A stretch of 64,000 nucleotides of DNA from Actinotalea solisilvae (GTDB lineage: Bacteria; Actinomycetota; Actinomycetes; Actinomycetales; Cellulomonadaceae). The translations under genes and the position numbers were made by a program. Location of the stretch: NCBI RefSeq assembly GCF_016464425.1, contig NZ_JADDKQ010000001.1, positions 248,001 through 312,000 of the forward strand, in the 5' to 3' direction. Each line of letters begins with the position of its first letter. The first letter of the stretch is position 1. Below are positions 42,426 through 52,063 of this stretch, in pieces. The notes under the pieces are model-generated. The model was given only the letters and a program-made list of their open reading frames with translations, had not been told where the DNA came from and did not search any database.

Positions 42426-42956
42426 ATGACGACCGTCGAGGTCTTCGCCCCCACGTGGTGCCCCGCCGCCTACGTGCAGCACGACGACGAGCCCGAGGCG
42501 TGCCACTTCGCCGCCGACGTCGAGTGGCTCGCGGCGCACGGCGTCACCGTCGTCCGCGCCACGCTCTCGGAGCAACCGGGCCGGTTCGTCGAGCACGACG
42601 CGGTGCGGTTCCTCATGAACGTGCTCGGGCCCGCCGTGCTGCCGGTCGTGCTCGTCGACGGGTTCATGCGCTGGCACGGCTCGTTCCCGACGCGCGACCA
42701 GCTCGCGGCGTGGGCCGGGGTGGACGCCGAGCTCGCGGCGGAGCGGGCCGAGGCCGCCGTCGTGCACGAGCAGCAGGCGGCGAGCGAGGCGAGCCCGGCA
42801 GCGGCGACCGGACCCGCCACCGCGGCGTCCGGAGTGCCCGCTGCGTCCGGCGTGCTCGAGGCGGTCGCCCGCGACGCGGTCGCGGCGCTCGACCGCTTCG
42901 TCACGGGCCACGGCGGCGTGCAGCCGGTCCCCTCCTCGCTGCTGCACGCGAGCTGA
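42426..42956 (+). CDS. ArsD-like protein
   Basis: 176 residues. The first 110 follow the ArsD fold: VEVFAPTWCPAAYV, then FAADVEWLAAHGVTVVRATL, PGRFVEH and VLPVVLVDGFMRWHGSFPTR. ArsD passes As(III) to the ArsA pump through Cys12-Cys13, but here only one Cys is found in that region (TWCP), and no arsA or arsB is adjacent. So the chaperone role is doubtful. A 60-residue Ala-rich tail follows. Confidence 0.7.
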   Translation: MTTVEVFAPTWCPAAYVQHDDEPEACHFAADVEWLAAHGVTVVRATLSEQPGRFVEHDAVRFLMNVLGPAVLPVVLVDGFMRWHGSFPTRDQLAAWAGVDAELAAERAEAAVVHEQQAASEASPAAATGPATAASGVPAASGVLEAVARDAVAALDRFVTGHGGVQPVPSSLLHAS

Positions 42957-42971
42957 GGCGGGCGCGCCCGG

Positions 42972-44090
42972 TCAGGCGCGCGGCGACCCGGACGTGCGCG
43001 CGGCGCCGCTCTCCCGGCGCTCACGCGCCTCGTGCATCTGCGCGATCTCGGCGGCGACGAGCCCCAGGACGAGCAGGTCGACCACGAGCCCGGTCGTCGC
43101 CGCCCATTCGACCAGCCGGAAGACGAACACCTGCGTCACGAGCAGGCTGATGAGGACCGCGCGCCGGAACCGCAGGTAGCCGCGCATCCGGTCGCGCCGG
43201 ACGACGGCGAGCCCGCTCACGGCGACCCCGGCCGAGGCCGCGGCGCTGGCGAGCATCGCGACCACCATCCAGTCGGGCACGTCGGTCCCGTCGCGCCACG
43301 CGAGCACGCCCCGCGCCACGGTCCCGACGACCGTGAGGAGCAGGACGGCGACCGTCACGCGCGGCACCCACCGCGCGCTCACCATGCGCCGCGTCGTGCG
43401 GACCACGGCCCGCGCCACGGTGATCGAGGGGTTCGGGAGCTCGGTCGGCTCGTCCTCCACGGCGGCCAGCAGGGCCCGGACCTCGGCCAGGCCGGCCAGG
43501 CCTCCCCCGCCGCCCACCTCGGCCCGCTCGAGCGCCTCGCGCGCGTGCTCCCGGTGGTGCGGCGTGAATCCGCCCACCAGGCCGGCGACCGCCTCGTCCG
43601 CCGCCGCCGCGAGGTGCTCCGCGGGGTGGTGACGCACCCGACCGTGCAGCCCCTCCCCGAGCAGGACGAGCGCGACGACGACGACGTAGATGAGCGCCGC
43701 CGTCGGCTCGTAGAAGTAGTCGTTGTCCGAGGTGACGAACTTGCCCACCTCGTCGATGAAGAGCCCGAAACCCACACCGCCGAGCACCGCGCCGGCCGGC
43801 CGCACCACCGGTCCGGCGAAGGACAGGAGCACGAGGAACGCGAGCGCCATGAGCAGCCCGCCCCACAGGACGTGCGCCACGTGCAGCCCGCCGCCGCCGA
43901 TCTGCGGGTAGCCCGCCGCCGCGAGGAACGCGCGCGTGAGCAGGACGGTGGCGACCGCCGCGACCACGAAGGTCGCGAGGTTGCGCGAGGCCCCCGGGTC
44001 CCGCGGCAGCCCCCAGCGCAGCAGCAGCCCGCGCCGGGACGCGCGGTCCGCCGGTGCGTGACCGCGACCCGGCGCCGCCGGCGGCGTCAC
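42972..44090 (-). CDS. conserved integral membrane protein
   Basis: 372 residues from a GTG overlapping the der stop (GTGA). Three helices in residues 38-125 with a conserved [20 protein letters not shown] stretch between them, a soluble part at 150-215, and three or four helices from 225 to 345. The DEVGKF segment with its acidic residues may line a transport or enzyme site. Family not named. Its coupling to der suggests a conserved actinobacterial gene pair. Confidence 0.75.
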   Translation of the reverse strand: MTPPAAPGRGHAPADRASRRGLLLRWGLPRDPGASRNLATFVVAAVATVLLTRAFLAAAGYPQIGGGGLHVAHVLWGGLLMALAFLVLLSFAGPVVRPAGAVLGGVGFGLFIDEVGKFVTSDNDYFYEPTAALIYVVVVALVLLGEGLHGRVRHHPAEHLAAAADEAVAGLVGGFTPHHREHAREALERAEVGGGGGLAGLAEVRALLAAVEDEPTELPNPSITVARAVVRTTRRMVSARWVPRVTVAVLLLTVVGTVARGVLAWRDGTDVPDWMVVAMLASAAASAGVAVSGLAVVRRDRMRGYLRFRRAVLISLLVTQVFVFRLVEWAATTGLVVDLLVLGLVAAEIAQMHEARERRESGAARTSGSPRA

Positions 44091-45664
44091 CGCTTGCGCT
44101 TCTCCCGGACGCGCACCGAGATCGAGATCGGCGAGCCCTCGAAGCCGAACGTCTCGCGCAGGCGGCGCTCGATGAACCGGCGGTAGCCCGCCTCGAGGAA
44201 GCCCGTCGCGAAGATGACGAAGCGCGGCGGACGGGTGTCCGCCTGGGTGGCGAAGAGGATGCGCGGCTGCTTGCCGCCCCGCAGGGGGTGCGGGTGCGCG
44301 GCCACGAGCTCGCCGAGGAACGCGTTGAGACGCCCCGTCGGGATGCGCGTGTCCCACGACGCGAGCGACCGCTCGATCGCGGGCACGAGGCGGTCCTTGT
44401 GCCAGCCCGTCTTCGCCGAGACGTTGACGCGCGGCGCCCACTGCACCTGGACGAGGTCCTGCTCGATCTCGCGCTCGAGGTACGGGCGGCGGTCCTCGTC
44501 CATGAGGTCCCACTTGTTGTACGCGATGACGAGCGCGCGTCCCGCCTCGACGACCTGCGAGATGACCCGGGTGTCCTGCTCGGTCATCTTCACGCTCGCG
44601 TCGACGAGCACGACGGCGACCTCGGCCTTCTCGATCGCCGCCTGGGTGCGCAGCGACGCGTAGAAGTCGGCGCCCGACGTCTGGTGGACACGCCGCCGGA
44701 TGCCGGCCGTGTCCACGAACCACCACGTCCTGCCCGCGAGCTCGACGAGCTCGTCGACCGGGTCCCGCGTCGTACCGGCCTCGGCGTCGACGACGACGCG
44801 CTCCTCGCCGAGGATCTTGTTGAGCAGGCTGGACTTGCCCACGTTGGGGCGCCCGACGAGCGCGACGCGGCGCGGGCCGCCCGGGCGCAGCGTGCCCTTG
44901 GCCGAGACCTCGGGCATCTTCTCGACGACCGCGTCGAGCAGGTCGCCCGTGCCGCGGCCGTGGAGGGCCGAGATGGGGTGCGGCTCGCCGAGGCCGAGGC
45001 TCCAGAGCTCGGCCGCGTCGGACTCGCCCCGCGGTCCGTCGACCTTGTTCGCGGCGAGGACCACCGGCTTGCCGGCCTTGCGCAGGAGGCGCACGACCTG
45101 CTCGTCGGTCGACGTCGCGCCCACGGTCGCGTCCACGACGAAGAGCACGACGTCGGCGAGGTCGATCGCGACCTCGGCCTGCTCGGCGACGCGCGCGTGG
45201 ATGCCCGCGACGTCGACCTCCCACCCGCCCGTGTCGACGAGCGTGAAGTTCCGGCCCGCCCACTCGGCGGGGTAGCTCACGCGGTCGCGCGTGACGCCCG
45301 GCTTGTCCTCGACGACGGCCTCGCGGCGGCCGAGGATGCGGTTGACCAGCGTCGACTTGCCGACGTTCGGGCGGCCGACGACGGCGAGCACGGGCACCGG
45401 CCCGGCCGGCGCGGCCTCGCCCTCCCCCGCCTCGCCGCCGTCGAGCAGCGCGAGGTCCTCGTCGGCGAGCTCGAACTCGCTCAGGCCGGCGCGCAGGGCC
45501 TGCTCGCGCGCGAGCTCCTCGGGCGTCTGGGGCACCGACGCGTCGGGCGCGGTGATGCCGTCGTCGTCGGCCCCGACGACCAGGTCGTCGTCGGTCTCGC
45601 CCGCCTCCGGCGCTCCGGCCGGGTCGTCGAGGTCGAGCGCGTCGTCGTGGTGCTGGTCCGTCAT
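44087..45664 (-). CDS. der: GTPase Der (EngA), double GTPase for ribosome assembly
   Basis: 525 residues from the ATG at 45664, which has GGGGAGG nine bases upstream; another ATG at 45673 lies inside that site. An acidic 75-residue extension precedes GTPase domain 1 ([28 protein letters not shown]) and domain 2 ([34 protein letters not shown]), and the C-terminal KH-like domain follows. It acts in 50S subunit maturation. The extension is common in actinobacterial Der. Confidence 0.95.
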   Translation of the reverse strand: MTDQHHDDALDLDDPAGAPEAGETDDDLVVGADDDGITAPDASVPQTPEELAREQALRAGLSEFELADEDLALLDGGEAGEGEAAPAGPVPVLAVVGRPNVGKSTLVNRILGRREAVVEDKPGVTRDRVSYPAEWAGRNFTLVDTGGWEVDVAGIHARVAEQAEVAIDLADVVLFVVDATVGATSTDEQVVRLLRKAGKPVVLAANKVDGPRGESDAAELWSLGLGEPHPISALHGRGTGDLLDAVVEKMPEVSAKGTLRPGGPRRVALVGRPNVGKSSLLNKILGEERVVVDAEAGTTRDPVDELVELAGRTWWFVDTAGIRRRVHQTSGADFYASLRTQAAIEKAEVAVVLVDASVKMTEQDTRVISQVVEAGRALVIAYNKWDLMDEDRRPYLEREIEQDLVQVQWAPRVNVSAKTGWHKDRLVPAIERSLASWDTRIPTGRLNAFLGELVAAHPHPLRGGKQPRILFATQADTRPPRFVIFATGFLEAGYRRFIERRLRETFGFEGSPISISVRVREKRKR

Positions 45665-45707
45665 GACGCCCATCCTCCCCTGCCGGACGCGTCCACGACG
45701 AACCGGC

Positions 45708-46412
45708 TCACGCGAGCGGCTCGCGCCCGCCCGTCGGTGGACGGTCGACGTCGTCCGGCAGCGCGAAGCCGGTGCGCGCGCTCACGGCCTGCACGTGCGC
45801 GCTCAGCGCGGCGCGCAGCACGTCGGTCGCGTGCGCGACGGCCGCGCGGCCGGACGCCCCGGCGGGCCGCTCGACGACCACCGGCGGTCCGAGCTCGACG
45901 TGCAGCCGGCGGCGGAACCCCGGGACGTGGCCGACCGACTCCCCCGTGCGCCGCGTGCCGAGGACGGCGACCGGGACCACGGGCGCACCCGAGTTCACGG
46001 CGAGCCAGGCGACGCCGGCGCGCGCGGTCGACGCGTCACCACGGCCGCGGTTGCCCTCGGGGAAGATGCCGACCGCTCCCCCGCGGCGCAGCACGGCGAG
46101 GGCCGCCGCGAGGGCGGGCCGGCCGCCCGTGCGGTCCACCGGGATCTGGCCCGCGGCCCGCAGCACCAGCCCCACCGGTCCGTGGAACATCTCCTCCTTG
46201 ACGAGGATGTGGGTCCCCCGCGGCACCACGCCGTGCACGAGCGGCCCGTCGATCACCCCGAGGTGGTTCGCCGCGAGGATCACCGGACCCGTGGCCGGCA
46301 CGTGCTCGCTGCCGACGACGCGCGTGTCCCACACGACGCGCGCGAGGAACCGCCCGACCCAGCGCGACCAGCGCGGCCCGGCCGGGCCCGGCGCGGCGAC
46401 CGGCCGGCTCAT
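45708..46412 (-). CDS. plsC: 1-acyl-sn-glycerol-3-phosphate acyltransferase (PlsC-like)
   Basis: 234 residues. Acyltransferase motifs: [11 protein letters not shown] (NHxxxxD form of block I), HILVKEEMF, and [12 protein letters not shown] (block III EGxR). It transfers an acyl chain to lysophosphatidic acid at the membrane. The standard neighbour set in actinobacteria is cmk-plsC-der, seen here. Start ATG at 46412. Confidence 0.9.
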   Translation of the reverse strand: MSRPVAAPGPAGPRWSRWVGRFLARVVWDTRVVGSEHVPATGPVILAANHLGVIDGPLVHGVVPRGTHILVKEEMFHGPVGLVLRAAGQIPVDRTGGRPALAAALAVLRRGGAVGIFPEGNRGRGDASTARAGVAWLAVNSGAPVVPVAVLGTRRTGESVGHVPGFRRRLHVELGPPVVVERPAGASGRAAVAHATDVLRAALSAHVQAVSARTGFALPDDVDRPPTGGREPLA

Positions 46413-46431
46413 CGCGCCGCCTGGGCGCCGG

Positions 46432-47139
46432 TCACGCCGACCGGCCGCTGACCTGCGCCACGACGGCGAGGACGGCGTCGACGGTCTGGTCGAGGTCCAG
46501 GTCGGAGGAGTCCACCGTGACGACGCCGTCGGCGGCCGTCCGGAACTCGACCACGGTCGAGTCCTGCTCGTCGCGCCGGACCACCTGGTCGCGCGTCGCG
46601 GCCACGCTCGTGGCGTCGTCGGACCCGTGCAGCTCGCGCGCGCGGCGCGCGAGGCGCGCCTCCTCGCTCGCGGTGAGCAGCACGCGCACGTCGGCGTCGG
46701 GCGCGATGACCGTCGTGATGTCGCGCCCCTCGACGACGACGCCGCGGCCCTCGCTGAACCCCTCGGGGCCGCGCTCGACCTCGATGACGCGGCGCTGGCG
46801 CGCGCCGAGGTCCGCCCGCACGTCGAGGTTCGTCGCGACCGCGCTGACGGCCGCCGAGATCTCGCCCGTGCGGATCGCCGTGCCGACGTCCGTGCTGCCG
46901 ATGCGGAAGACGGGCAGGCGCGGGTTGAGGTCCAGCTCGAGCACCATGGCGTGCACCGCCGCGGTGACGGCGGGGCCGTCCGCGAGGTCGACGCCGCGCT
47001 CGAGGCACCACCACGTCGCCGCGCGGTACATCGCGCCCGTGTCGAGGTACGCCAGGCCGAGGCGCGCCGCGACCTTGCGGCAGACGCTCGACTTCCCCGA
47101 GCCCGAGGGCCCGTCGACGGCGATGACGAGCGCGCTCAT
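46432..47139 (-). CDS. cmk: cytidylate kinase
   Basis: 235 residues from the ATG at 47139, overlapping the tyrA stop by 4 nt. P-loop AVDGPSGSGKSSVCRKVA, then LAYLDTGAMYRAATWW, EGRDITTVIAPDADVR and the LID region RARELHGSDDATSVAATRDQ with the DxxDS motif RRDEQDSTV. Phosphorylates CMP and dCMP. Normal length for Cmk. Confidence 0.95.
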   Translation of the reverse strand: MSALVIAVDGPSGSGKSSVCRKVAARLGLAYLDTGAMYRAATWWCLERGVDLADGPAVTAAVHAMVLELDLNPRLPVFRIGSTDVGTAIRTGEISAAVSAVATNLDVRADLGARQRRVIEVERGPEGFSEGRGVVVEGRDITTVIAPDADVRVLLTASEEARLARRARELHGSDDATSVAATRDQVVRRDEQDSTVVEFRTAADGVVTVDSSDLDLDQTVDAVLAVVAQVSGRSA

Positions 47140-48290
47140 CCGGCCAGCCTCCATCCGCGTGTCCGCAGCTCGTCCTCGAGCCGGCTGCCCAGTCCCTGCT
47201 GCACCGAGATCGCCGCGAGACCGACCGCGCGGTGCGGCGCGTGCTCGAGCTGCAGCTCCTCGAGGTTGATGCCCGCCGCGCCGATCTCGGCGAGCAGGCG
47301 CGCGAGCTCGCCCGGCTGGTCCGGGACGAGCACCGTGACGACGTCGTAGGCGGTCCGCGCACCGCCGTGCTTGCCGGGGATGCGGGCGACGCCCTGGTTC
47401 CCCGCGGCGATCGCGCCCGCGACCGACCCGAGCGCGCCGGCCGGCGGCGGGCTCCAGGGGCCGGTCGACGCGGCGCCGTCGAGCGCCGCGACGAGCGCGT
47501 CGAGGTCGTCGCGCAGCGCGCGCAGCACCGGCGCGACGGCCTCCGCGTTCGCCGCCAGGATCGAGGTCCACATGGCGGGGTCGCTCGCGGCGATGCGCGT
47601 GACGTCCCGCAGGCCCTGGCCGGCCAGGCCGAGCGCCGAGGGCTCGGCCTCGCGCAGCCGCGCCGCGACCAGCGAGGCCGCGATCTGCGGCACGTGCGAG
47701 ACCAGCGCGACGGCGGCGTCGTGCGCGCCCGCGTCGAGCATCACGGGGATCGCGCCGAGGTCGGACGCGAGGTCGCGCACGGCGAGCACCGCGGCGCCGG
47801 ACGACTCCCCCGAGCCGACGACGACCCACGGCCGGCCCGTGAACAGGTCCCCGCGCGCCGCCGTCGGGCCGCTGCGCTCGGAGCCGGCCATGGGGTGCGA
47901 GCCCACGTAGCGCGTGAGGTCCGCGCCGCGCTCGCGCAGCGCCTCGAGCACCGCGCCCTTGACGCTCGCGACGTCGGTCACGACCGCGTCCGGGAAGGCC
48001 GCGAGCTCGGCCAGCACGACGTCGTGCGTGACGTCCGGCGGGGCCGCGACGACGACGAGCCGCACGTCGCGGTCGTCCGGGGTGGCGACCCTGCCCGCGC
48101 CCACGTCCTGCGCGAGCAGCACGGTCGTGAGCGACGGGTCGTGCAGCACGACGTCGACGCCGAGCGCACGCAGCGCGAGCCCGATGCTCGCGCCCAGCAG
48201 CCCGGTGCCGACCACGCGGACGGGTCCGCGCGTGGCGGCGACCGGTCCGGGACCGACGTCGGCGAGCGGGCCCCGGGTCTGCCCCGTCAC
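47136..48290 (-). CDS. tyrA: prephenate dehydrogenase
   Basis: 384 residues from a GTG overlapping the chorismate mutase stop (GTGA). Rossmann fold VRVVGTGLLGASIGLALRAL, then TDVASVKGAVLEALR, YVGSHPMAGSERSG with the catalytic His, and VSHVPQIAASLVAARL. An ACT regulatory domain occupies about 300-384 (VTVLVPDQPGELARLLAEIG), suggesting feedback by tyrosine. It oxidises prephenate to 4-hydroxyphenylpyruvate. Confidence 0.93.
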   Translation of the reverse strand: MTGQTRGPLADVGPGPVAATRGPVRVVGTGLLGASIGLALRALGVDVVLHDPSLTTVLLAQDVGAGRVATPDDRDVRLVVVAAPPDVTHDVVLAELAAFPDAVVTDVASVKGAVLEALRERGADLTRYVGSHPMAGSERSGPTAARGDLFTGRPWVVVGSGESSGAAVLAVRDLASDLGAIPVMLDAGAHDAAVALVSHVPQIAASLVAARLREAEPSALGLAGQGLRDVTRIAASDPAMWTSILAANAEAVAPVLRALRDDLDALVAALDGAASTGPWSPPPAGALGSVAGAIAAGNQGVARIPGKHGGARTAYDVVTVLVPDQPGELARLLAEIGAAGINLEELQLEHAPHRAVGLAAISVQQGLGSRLEDELRTRGWRLAG

Positions 48291-48649
48291 TGGGCGAGGT
48301 CGCGACGCAGCACCGTCGCGCCGTGCAGGTACACGTGGCGCACGTCCTCGCGCGGCCGCTCGAGGTTCGCGTGCGCCATGAGCCGCACGACGCGCGGCAG
48401 CGCGCCGGGGACGTCGATCTCGACCGCGCACATGAGCGGCACGGCGCCCAGCCCCATCTCGCGCGCGGCCGCGGCGGGGAAGTCGCTGCGCAGGTCCGGC
48501 GTGCACGTGAAGAAGACGGAGATGAGCTCGTCGATGCCGAGCTCGTTCGCGGCGAGCACCTCGTGGACGAGCTCCGTCGTGCGCTCGAACAGGTGCTCGC
48601 GGTCGTCGCGGTCGAGCTGGGTCGCGCCGCGGATCGCGCGGACCGTCAT
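48287..48649 (-). CDS. aroH: AroH-type chorismate mutase
   Basis: 120 residues, the size of the Bacillus monofunctional enzyme. Motifs: VRAIRGATQLDRDD (Arg7), FFTCTPDLRSDFPA, VPLMCAVEIDV and HVYLHGATVLRRDL with the active-site Arg90/Tyr108 set. It makes prephenate, which the coupled tyrA product then uses. Ribosome site GGGGGTG lies five bases before the ATG. Confidence 0.9.
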   Translation of the reverse strand: MTVRAIRGATQLDRDDREHLFERTTELVHEVLAANELGIDELISVFFTCTPDLRSDFPAAAAREMGLGAVPLMCAVEIDVPGALPRVVRLMAHANLERPREDVRHVYLHGATVLRRDLAQ

Positions 48650-48713
48650 CGTGCACCCCCGTCCGGCCGGGCCCCGGGCGGGCGGCCGCCCGGCAGCGTA
48701 CCCACGCGCGCGC

Positions 48714-49481
48714 TCACAGCCCGACCTCGGCCATGAGCGCGCCGAGCTCCTCCCGGCCGAGCACGCGCGTGCGTCCCGGCCGGAGGTTGCCGAGGCGGAT
48801 GGGGCCGACCTGCGTCCGAACCAGGCGCGTCACCGGGTGCCCCACCTCGTCCATGAGGCGGCGCACGATGTGGTTGCGGCCCTCGTGCAGCACGATCTCG
48901 ACGAGCGTCGAGTCCGGCGACGTGTCGACGACGCGGAACTCGTCGACCTTCGCCGGCCCGTCCTCGAGGCGCACACCCGCGCGCAGCTGCTGCCCGACGG
49001 CGCCCTTGACGCGCCCCTCGACGGTCGCGAGGTAGGTCTTGGGCACGCCGTGCGACGGGTGCGCGAGCCGGTTGGCGAGCTCGCCGTCGTTCGTCATGAG
49101 CAGCAGCCCCTCGGTCTCGGCGTCGAGGCGACCGACGTGGAACAGGCGCTCCGAGCGGTCGGCGACGAGCTCGGCCAGCGAGGGCCGGCCGCGCTCGTCG
49201 TGCATCGTCGACACGACGCCGAGCGGCTTGTTGAGCGCGAGCGTCACGAGCGACGTGTCGAGCTGCAGCCGCATACCGTCCACGTGCACGACCGCGCGCC
49301 GCGGGTCGACCCGCACGCCCAGCTCCCGCACGACGACGCCGTCCACCTGCACCCGGCCCGCCGCGATGAGGTTCTCGCACGCGCGGCGCGAGCCGAGGCC
49401 GGCGGTCGCGAGCACCTTCTGCAGGCGCACGCCGTCCGGGTCGTGCACGTCGCGCTGCGGCGCGGACGCCCGGGGGCTCAT
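48714..49481 (-). CDS. rluB: rRNA large-subunit pseudouridine synthase, RluB family
   Basis: 255 residues from the ATG at 49481. An N-terminal S4 RNA-binding domain (VRLQKVLATAGLGSRRACEN), then the RsuA/RluB core with catalytic Asp in FHVGRLDAETEGLLLMTNDG and the family segment LHEGRNHIVRRLMDEVGHPV. It modifies a uridine in 23S rRNA. Placed after scpA-scpB as in most actinobacteria. Confidence 0.93.
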   Translation of the reverse strand: MSPRASAPQRDVHDPDGVRLQKVLATAGLGSRRACENLIAAGRVQVDGVVVRELGVRVDPRRAVVHVDGMRLQLDTSLVTLALNKPLGVVSTMHDERGRPSLAELVADRSERLFHVGRLDAETEGLLLMTNDGELANRLAHPSHGVPKTYLATVEGRVKGAVGQQLRAGVRLEDGPAKVDEFRVVDTSPDSTLVEIVLHEGRNHIVRRLMDEVGHPVTRLVRTQVGPIRLGNLRPGRTRVLGREELGALMAEVGL

Positions 49482-50167
49482 GCGCTCACCCCGTCCGTCG
49501 CACGGGCGTCGTCGTCGATCCCGAGCGTCTCGATGTCGGGCAGGTAGGGCGCGAGCGGTGGCAGCTCGTCGAGGCTCGTCATGCCGAGTCGCTCCAGGAA
49601 GTAGGACGTCGTCCCGTAGAGGACGGCGCCGCTCGGCTCGGTGCCGAGCTCGGCGACCAGGCCGCGCGCCGTGAGGGTGCGGACGACCGAGTCGACGTTG
49701 ACGCCCCGGACCGCGGACACCTGGCCGCGGGTCACGGGCTGGCGGTAGGCGATGACCGCGAGGGTCTCGAGCGCGGCCTGGGTGAGGCGCGCCGTCTGCC
49801 CGTCGAGCACGAAGCGCCCGACGACGTCGGCGTGCGCCGCCGCCGAGTAGAAGCGCCACCCGCCGGCGACGTGGCGGAGCTCGAAGCCGCGCGGGCGGCC
49901 TCCCCCGCCCCGGTACTCCTCGGCGAGCCCGACGAGGAGCGCCTCGACCTCCCCGGTCGGCAGGCCCAGCACGGTCGCGAGCTGGACGGCGGTCACGGGC
50001 TCGTCGGCGACCATGAGGACGGCCTCCACCGCCGCCGCGGCACCGCCCGGGAGGTCGGCGACGTCGAAGGCGAGCTCGTCCACGGCGGCCGGCGCGGCCG
50101 TGACGGGCGCGCCCTCCTCCGCGTCGACGGTCGGGCCGTCCGGGGCGTGCCCGGTGTCCTCGCTCAT
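49478..50167 (-). CDS. scpB: segregation and condensation protein B
   Basis: 229 residues from the ATG at 50167, with overlaps at both ends. After an acidic start of about 40 residues, two winged-helix domains: AVEAVLMVADEPVTAVQLA and the conserved ALETLAVIAYRQPVTRGQVS with RGVNVDSVVRTLTARGLV. ScpB joins ScpA and Smc in chromosome condensation. Confidence 0.95.
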   Translation of the reverse strand: MSEDTGHAPDGPTVDAEEGAPVTAAPAAVDELAFDVADLPGGAAAAVEAVLMVADEPVTAVQLATVLGLPTGEVEALLVGLAEEYRGGGGRPRGFELRHVAGGWRFYSAAAHADVVGRFVLDGQTARLTQAALETLAVIAYRQPVTRGQVSAVRGVNVDSVVRTLTARGLVAELGTEPSGAVLYGTTSYFLERLGMTSLDELPPLAPYLPDIETLGIDDDARATDGVSA

Positions 50168-51096
50168 GCCTGTCCCTCCTGGGTGTGGTCCGTGTCCGTC
50201 CCACCCGACGGCTCGTCGTCGTAGTCGTCGACCACCTCGACGTCGCCCTCCTCGGAGCCCGTCCACCGCACGGTCAGCTCGCCGAGCGGGTCGATCTGGT
50301 CGAACGCGACGACGCCCTCGCGGAACAGCTCGAGCAGCGCGAGGAACCGCACGACGACGACGAGCGTCGAGTCGGCGTCCTGCACCAGCGCGCGGAACGA
50401 GCCCGAGCCGGTGCGGCGCAGCCGGTCGACGAGCACCGCGGCCTGCTCGCGCACGCTCACGGCGGGCGCGTGCAGGTGCGACAGGTCGACGCCGGCCGGG
50501 GCGGCCTTGGGGCGCAGCGCGTGGGCGGCGAGGATCGCCAGCTCGGACGGGCCGATCTCGAGCACGAGCTCGGGCAGCAGCGCCGCGAGCCCGGGCTCCA
50601 TCGCGACGGCGCGCGGCAGGCTCCGCGCCTGCGTGGCGAGGCGCTCGCCGAGCGCTCCGGCGACCTCCTTGTACGCCCGGTACTGCAGCAGCCGGGCGAA
50701 GAGCAGGTCGCGCGCCTCGAGCATCTCGAGGTCCTCGGCGTCCTCGACCACGCCCGCGGGCAGGAGGCGGGCCGCCTTGAGGTCCAGCAGCGTGGCGGCG
50801 ACGACGAGGAACTCGCTGATCCGGCCGAGCTCCCACGGCTCGTCGCTGCGCTCGGCGGCGCGGACGGCGGCGATGAACTCGTCGGTCACCTGCGCGAGCG
50901 CGACCTCGGTGATGTCGAGCTTGTGCTTGGAGATGAGACCGAGCAGCAGGTCGAACGGCCCGGTGAAGTTGTCGAGGTGGACCTCGAACGCCGCCTGGCC
51001 GCCCCGTCCGCGGGCGTGGTCGGGCGCCGCGGCCGACGTCGCCGCAGGCGCGGGCGCGGGCGTGGGTCCGGTCGCGACCGCGACGTCAGGCGGCAT
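50164..51096 (-). CDS. scpA: segregation and condensation protein A
   Basis: 310 residues from the ATG at 51096, 11 nt inside the parA end. After a 40-residue Ala/Pro linker comes FEVHLDNFTGPFDLLLGLIS, KLDITEVALAQVTDEF and the C-terminal winged helix (RFLALLELFREGVVAFDQID). It is the kleisin of the Smc complex. An acidic tail of about 30 residues follows. Confidence 0.95.
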   Translation of the reverse strand: MPPDVAVATGPTPAPAPAATSAAAPDHARGRGGQAAFEVHLDNFTGPFDLLLGLISKHKLDITEVALAQVTDEFIAAVRAAERSDEPWELGRISEFLVVAATLLDLKAARLLPAGVVEDAEDLEMLEARDLLFARLLQYRAYKEVAGALGERLATQARSLPRAVAMEPGLAALLPELVLEIGPSELAILAAHALRPKAAPAGVDLSHLHAPAVSVREQAAVLVDRLRRTGSGSFRALVQDADSTLVVVVRFLALLELFREGVVAFDQIDPLGELTVRWTGSEEGDVEVVDDYDDEPSGGTDTDHTQEGQA

Positions 51097-51961
51097 CGCC
51101 GCGAGCCACCAGCTCGCGAGCGAGCTGGCGGTAGGCCGCCGCACCGGCGTGCGAGGGCGCGTAGCTCGTGATCGGCTCGGCGGCGACCGAGGAGTCGGGG
51201 AACTTCACCGTGCGCCCGATGACCGTGTGCAGCAGCTGGTCGCCGAAGGCCTCGTGCACGCGGGCGAGGACCTCGCGCGAGTGCAGGGTGCGCGGGTCGT
51301 GCATGGTCGCGAGGATGCCGTCGACCTGGAGGCGCGGGTTGAGCCGGTCGCGCACCTTCTCGACGGTCTCGACGAGCAGCGCGACACCGCGCAGCGCGAA
51401 GAACTCGCACTCGAGCGGGATGAGCACGCCGTGCGCCGCCGTGAGGGCGTTGACCGTGAGGAGCCCGAGGGACGGCTGGCAGTCGACGAGGATGACGTCG
51501 TAGTCCTGCTCGGCCGGGCGCAGCACGCGCGAGAGGATCGACTCGCGCGCGACCTCCCCGACGAGCTGCACCTCGGCCGCGGAGAGGTCGATGTTCGCCG
51601 GCAGGAGGTCCAGGCCCTCGACCGCCGTCGGGCGCACGATCTCCTCGAGCGAGGCGTGGCGCTCCATGAGCAGGTTGTACACGGTGCGCTCGAGCTCGTG
51701 CGGGCTCGTGCCGAGGCCTACCGAGGCGGCGCCCTGCGGGTCGAAGTCCACCACGAGCACGCGCCGGCCGTAGTCGGCCAGGGCCGCACCCAGGTTGATG
51801 GTCGTCGTCGTCTTGCCGACGCCGCCCTTCTGGTTGCACAGCGCGATGATGCGCGCGGGACCGTGGGAGGCCAGCGGCGCGGGCTCGGGGAAGTGCGGGA
51901 GGGTCCGGCCGACCGGGTCGGTCGCCGTGGCGACGGGGGCGTCCGGGTCCAGGCTGGTCAC
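51086..51961 (-). CDS. parA: ParA/Soj family ATPase
   Basis: 291 residues from a GTG. Walker A with the deviant signature ALCNQKGGVGKTTTTINLGA, Walker A' VLVVDFDPQGAASVGLG and Walker B YDVILVDCQPSLGLLTVNAL. A DNA-segregation ATPase. No parB is adjacent; this is the ParA paralogue fixed upstream of scpAB in actinobacteria, not the oriC-linked ParA of parAB. Role with Smc-ScpAB is inferred. Confidence 0.9.
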   Translation of the reverse strand: MTSLDPDAPVATATDPVGRTLPHFPEPAPLASHGPARIIALCNQKGGVGKTTTTINLGAALADYGRRVLVVDFDPQGAASVGLGTSPHELERTVYNLLMERHASLEEIVRPTAVEGLDLLPANIDLSAAEVQLVGEVARESILSRVLRPAEQDYDVILVDCQPSLGLLTVNALTAAHGVLIPLECEFFALRGVALLVETVEKVRDRLNPRLQVDGILATMHDPRTLHSREVLARVHEAFGDQLLHTVIGRTVKFPDSSVAAEPITSYAPSHAGAAAYRQLARELVARGDAA

Positions 51962-52063
51962 GGCCCCGAGGTTACCGCAGGGACCGGCCCCGGCCTCGCT
52001 GCAACGCCCGGCGCCGTCGGCCGGCACGCTGCCCGCCGCGGTCCGGCACGGGTCCGCGGCGGG

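Noticed and set aside
42972-45263. 763-codon leftward frame through der
   Set aside because: The part beyond 44,090 is out of frame with Der and is Arg/Gly-rich noise; the membrane protein begins at the GTGA overlap.
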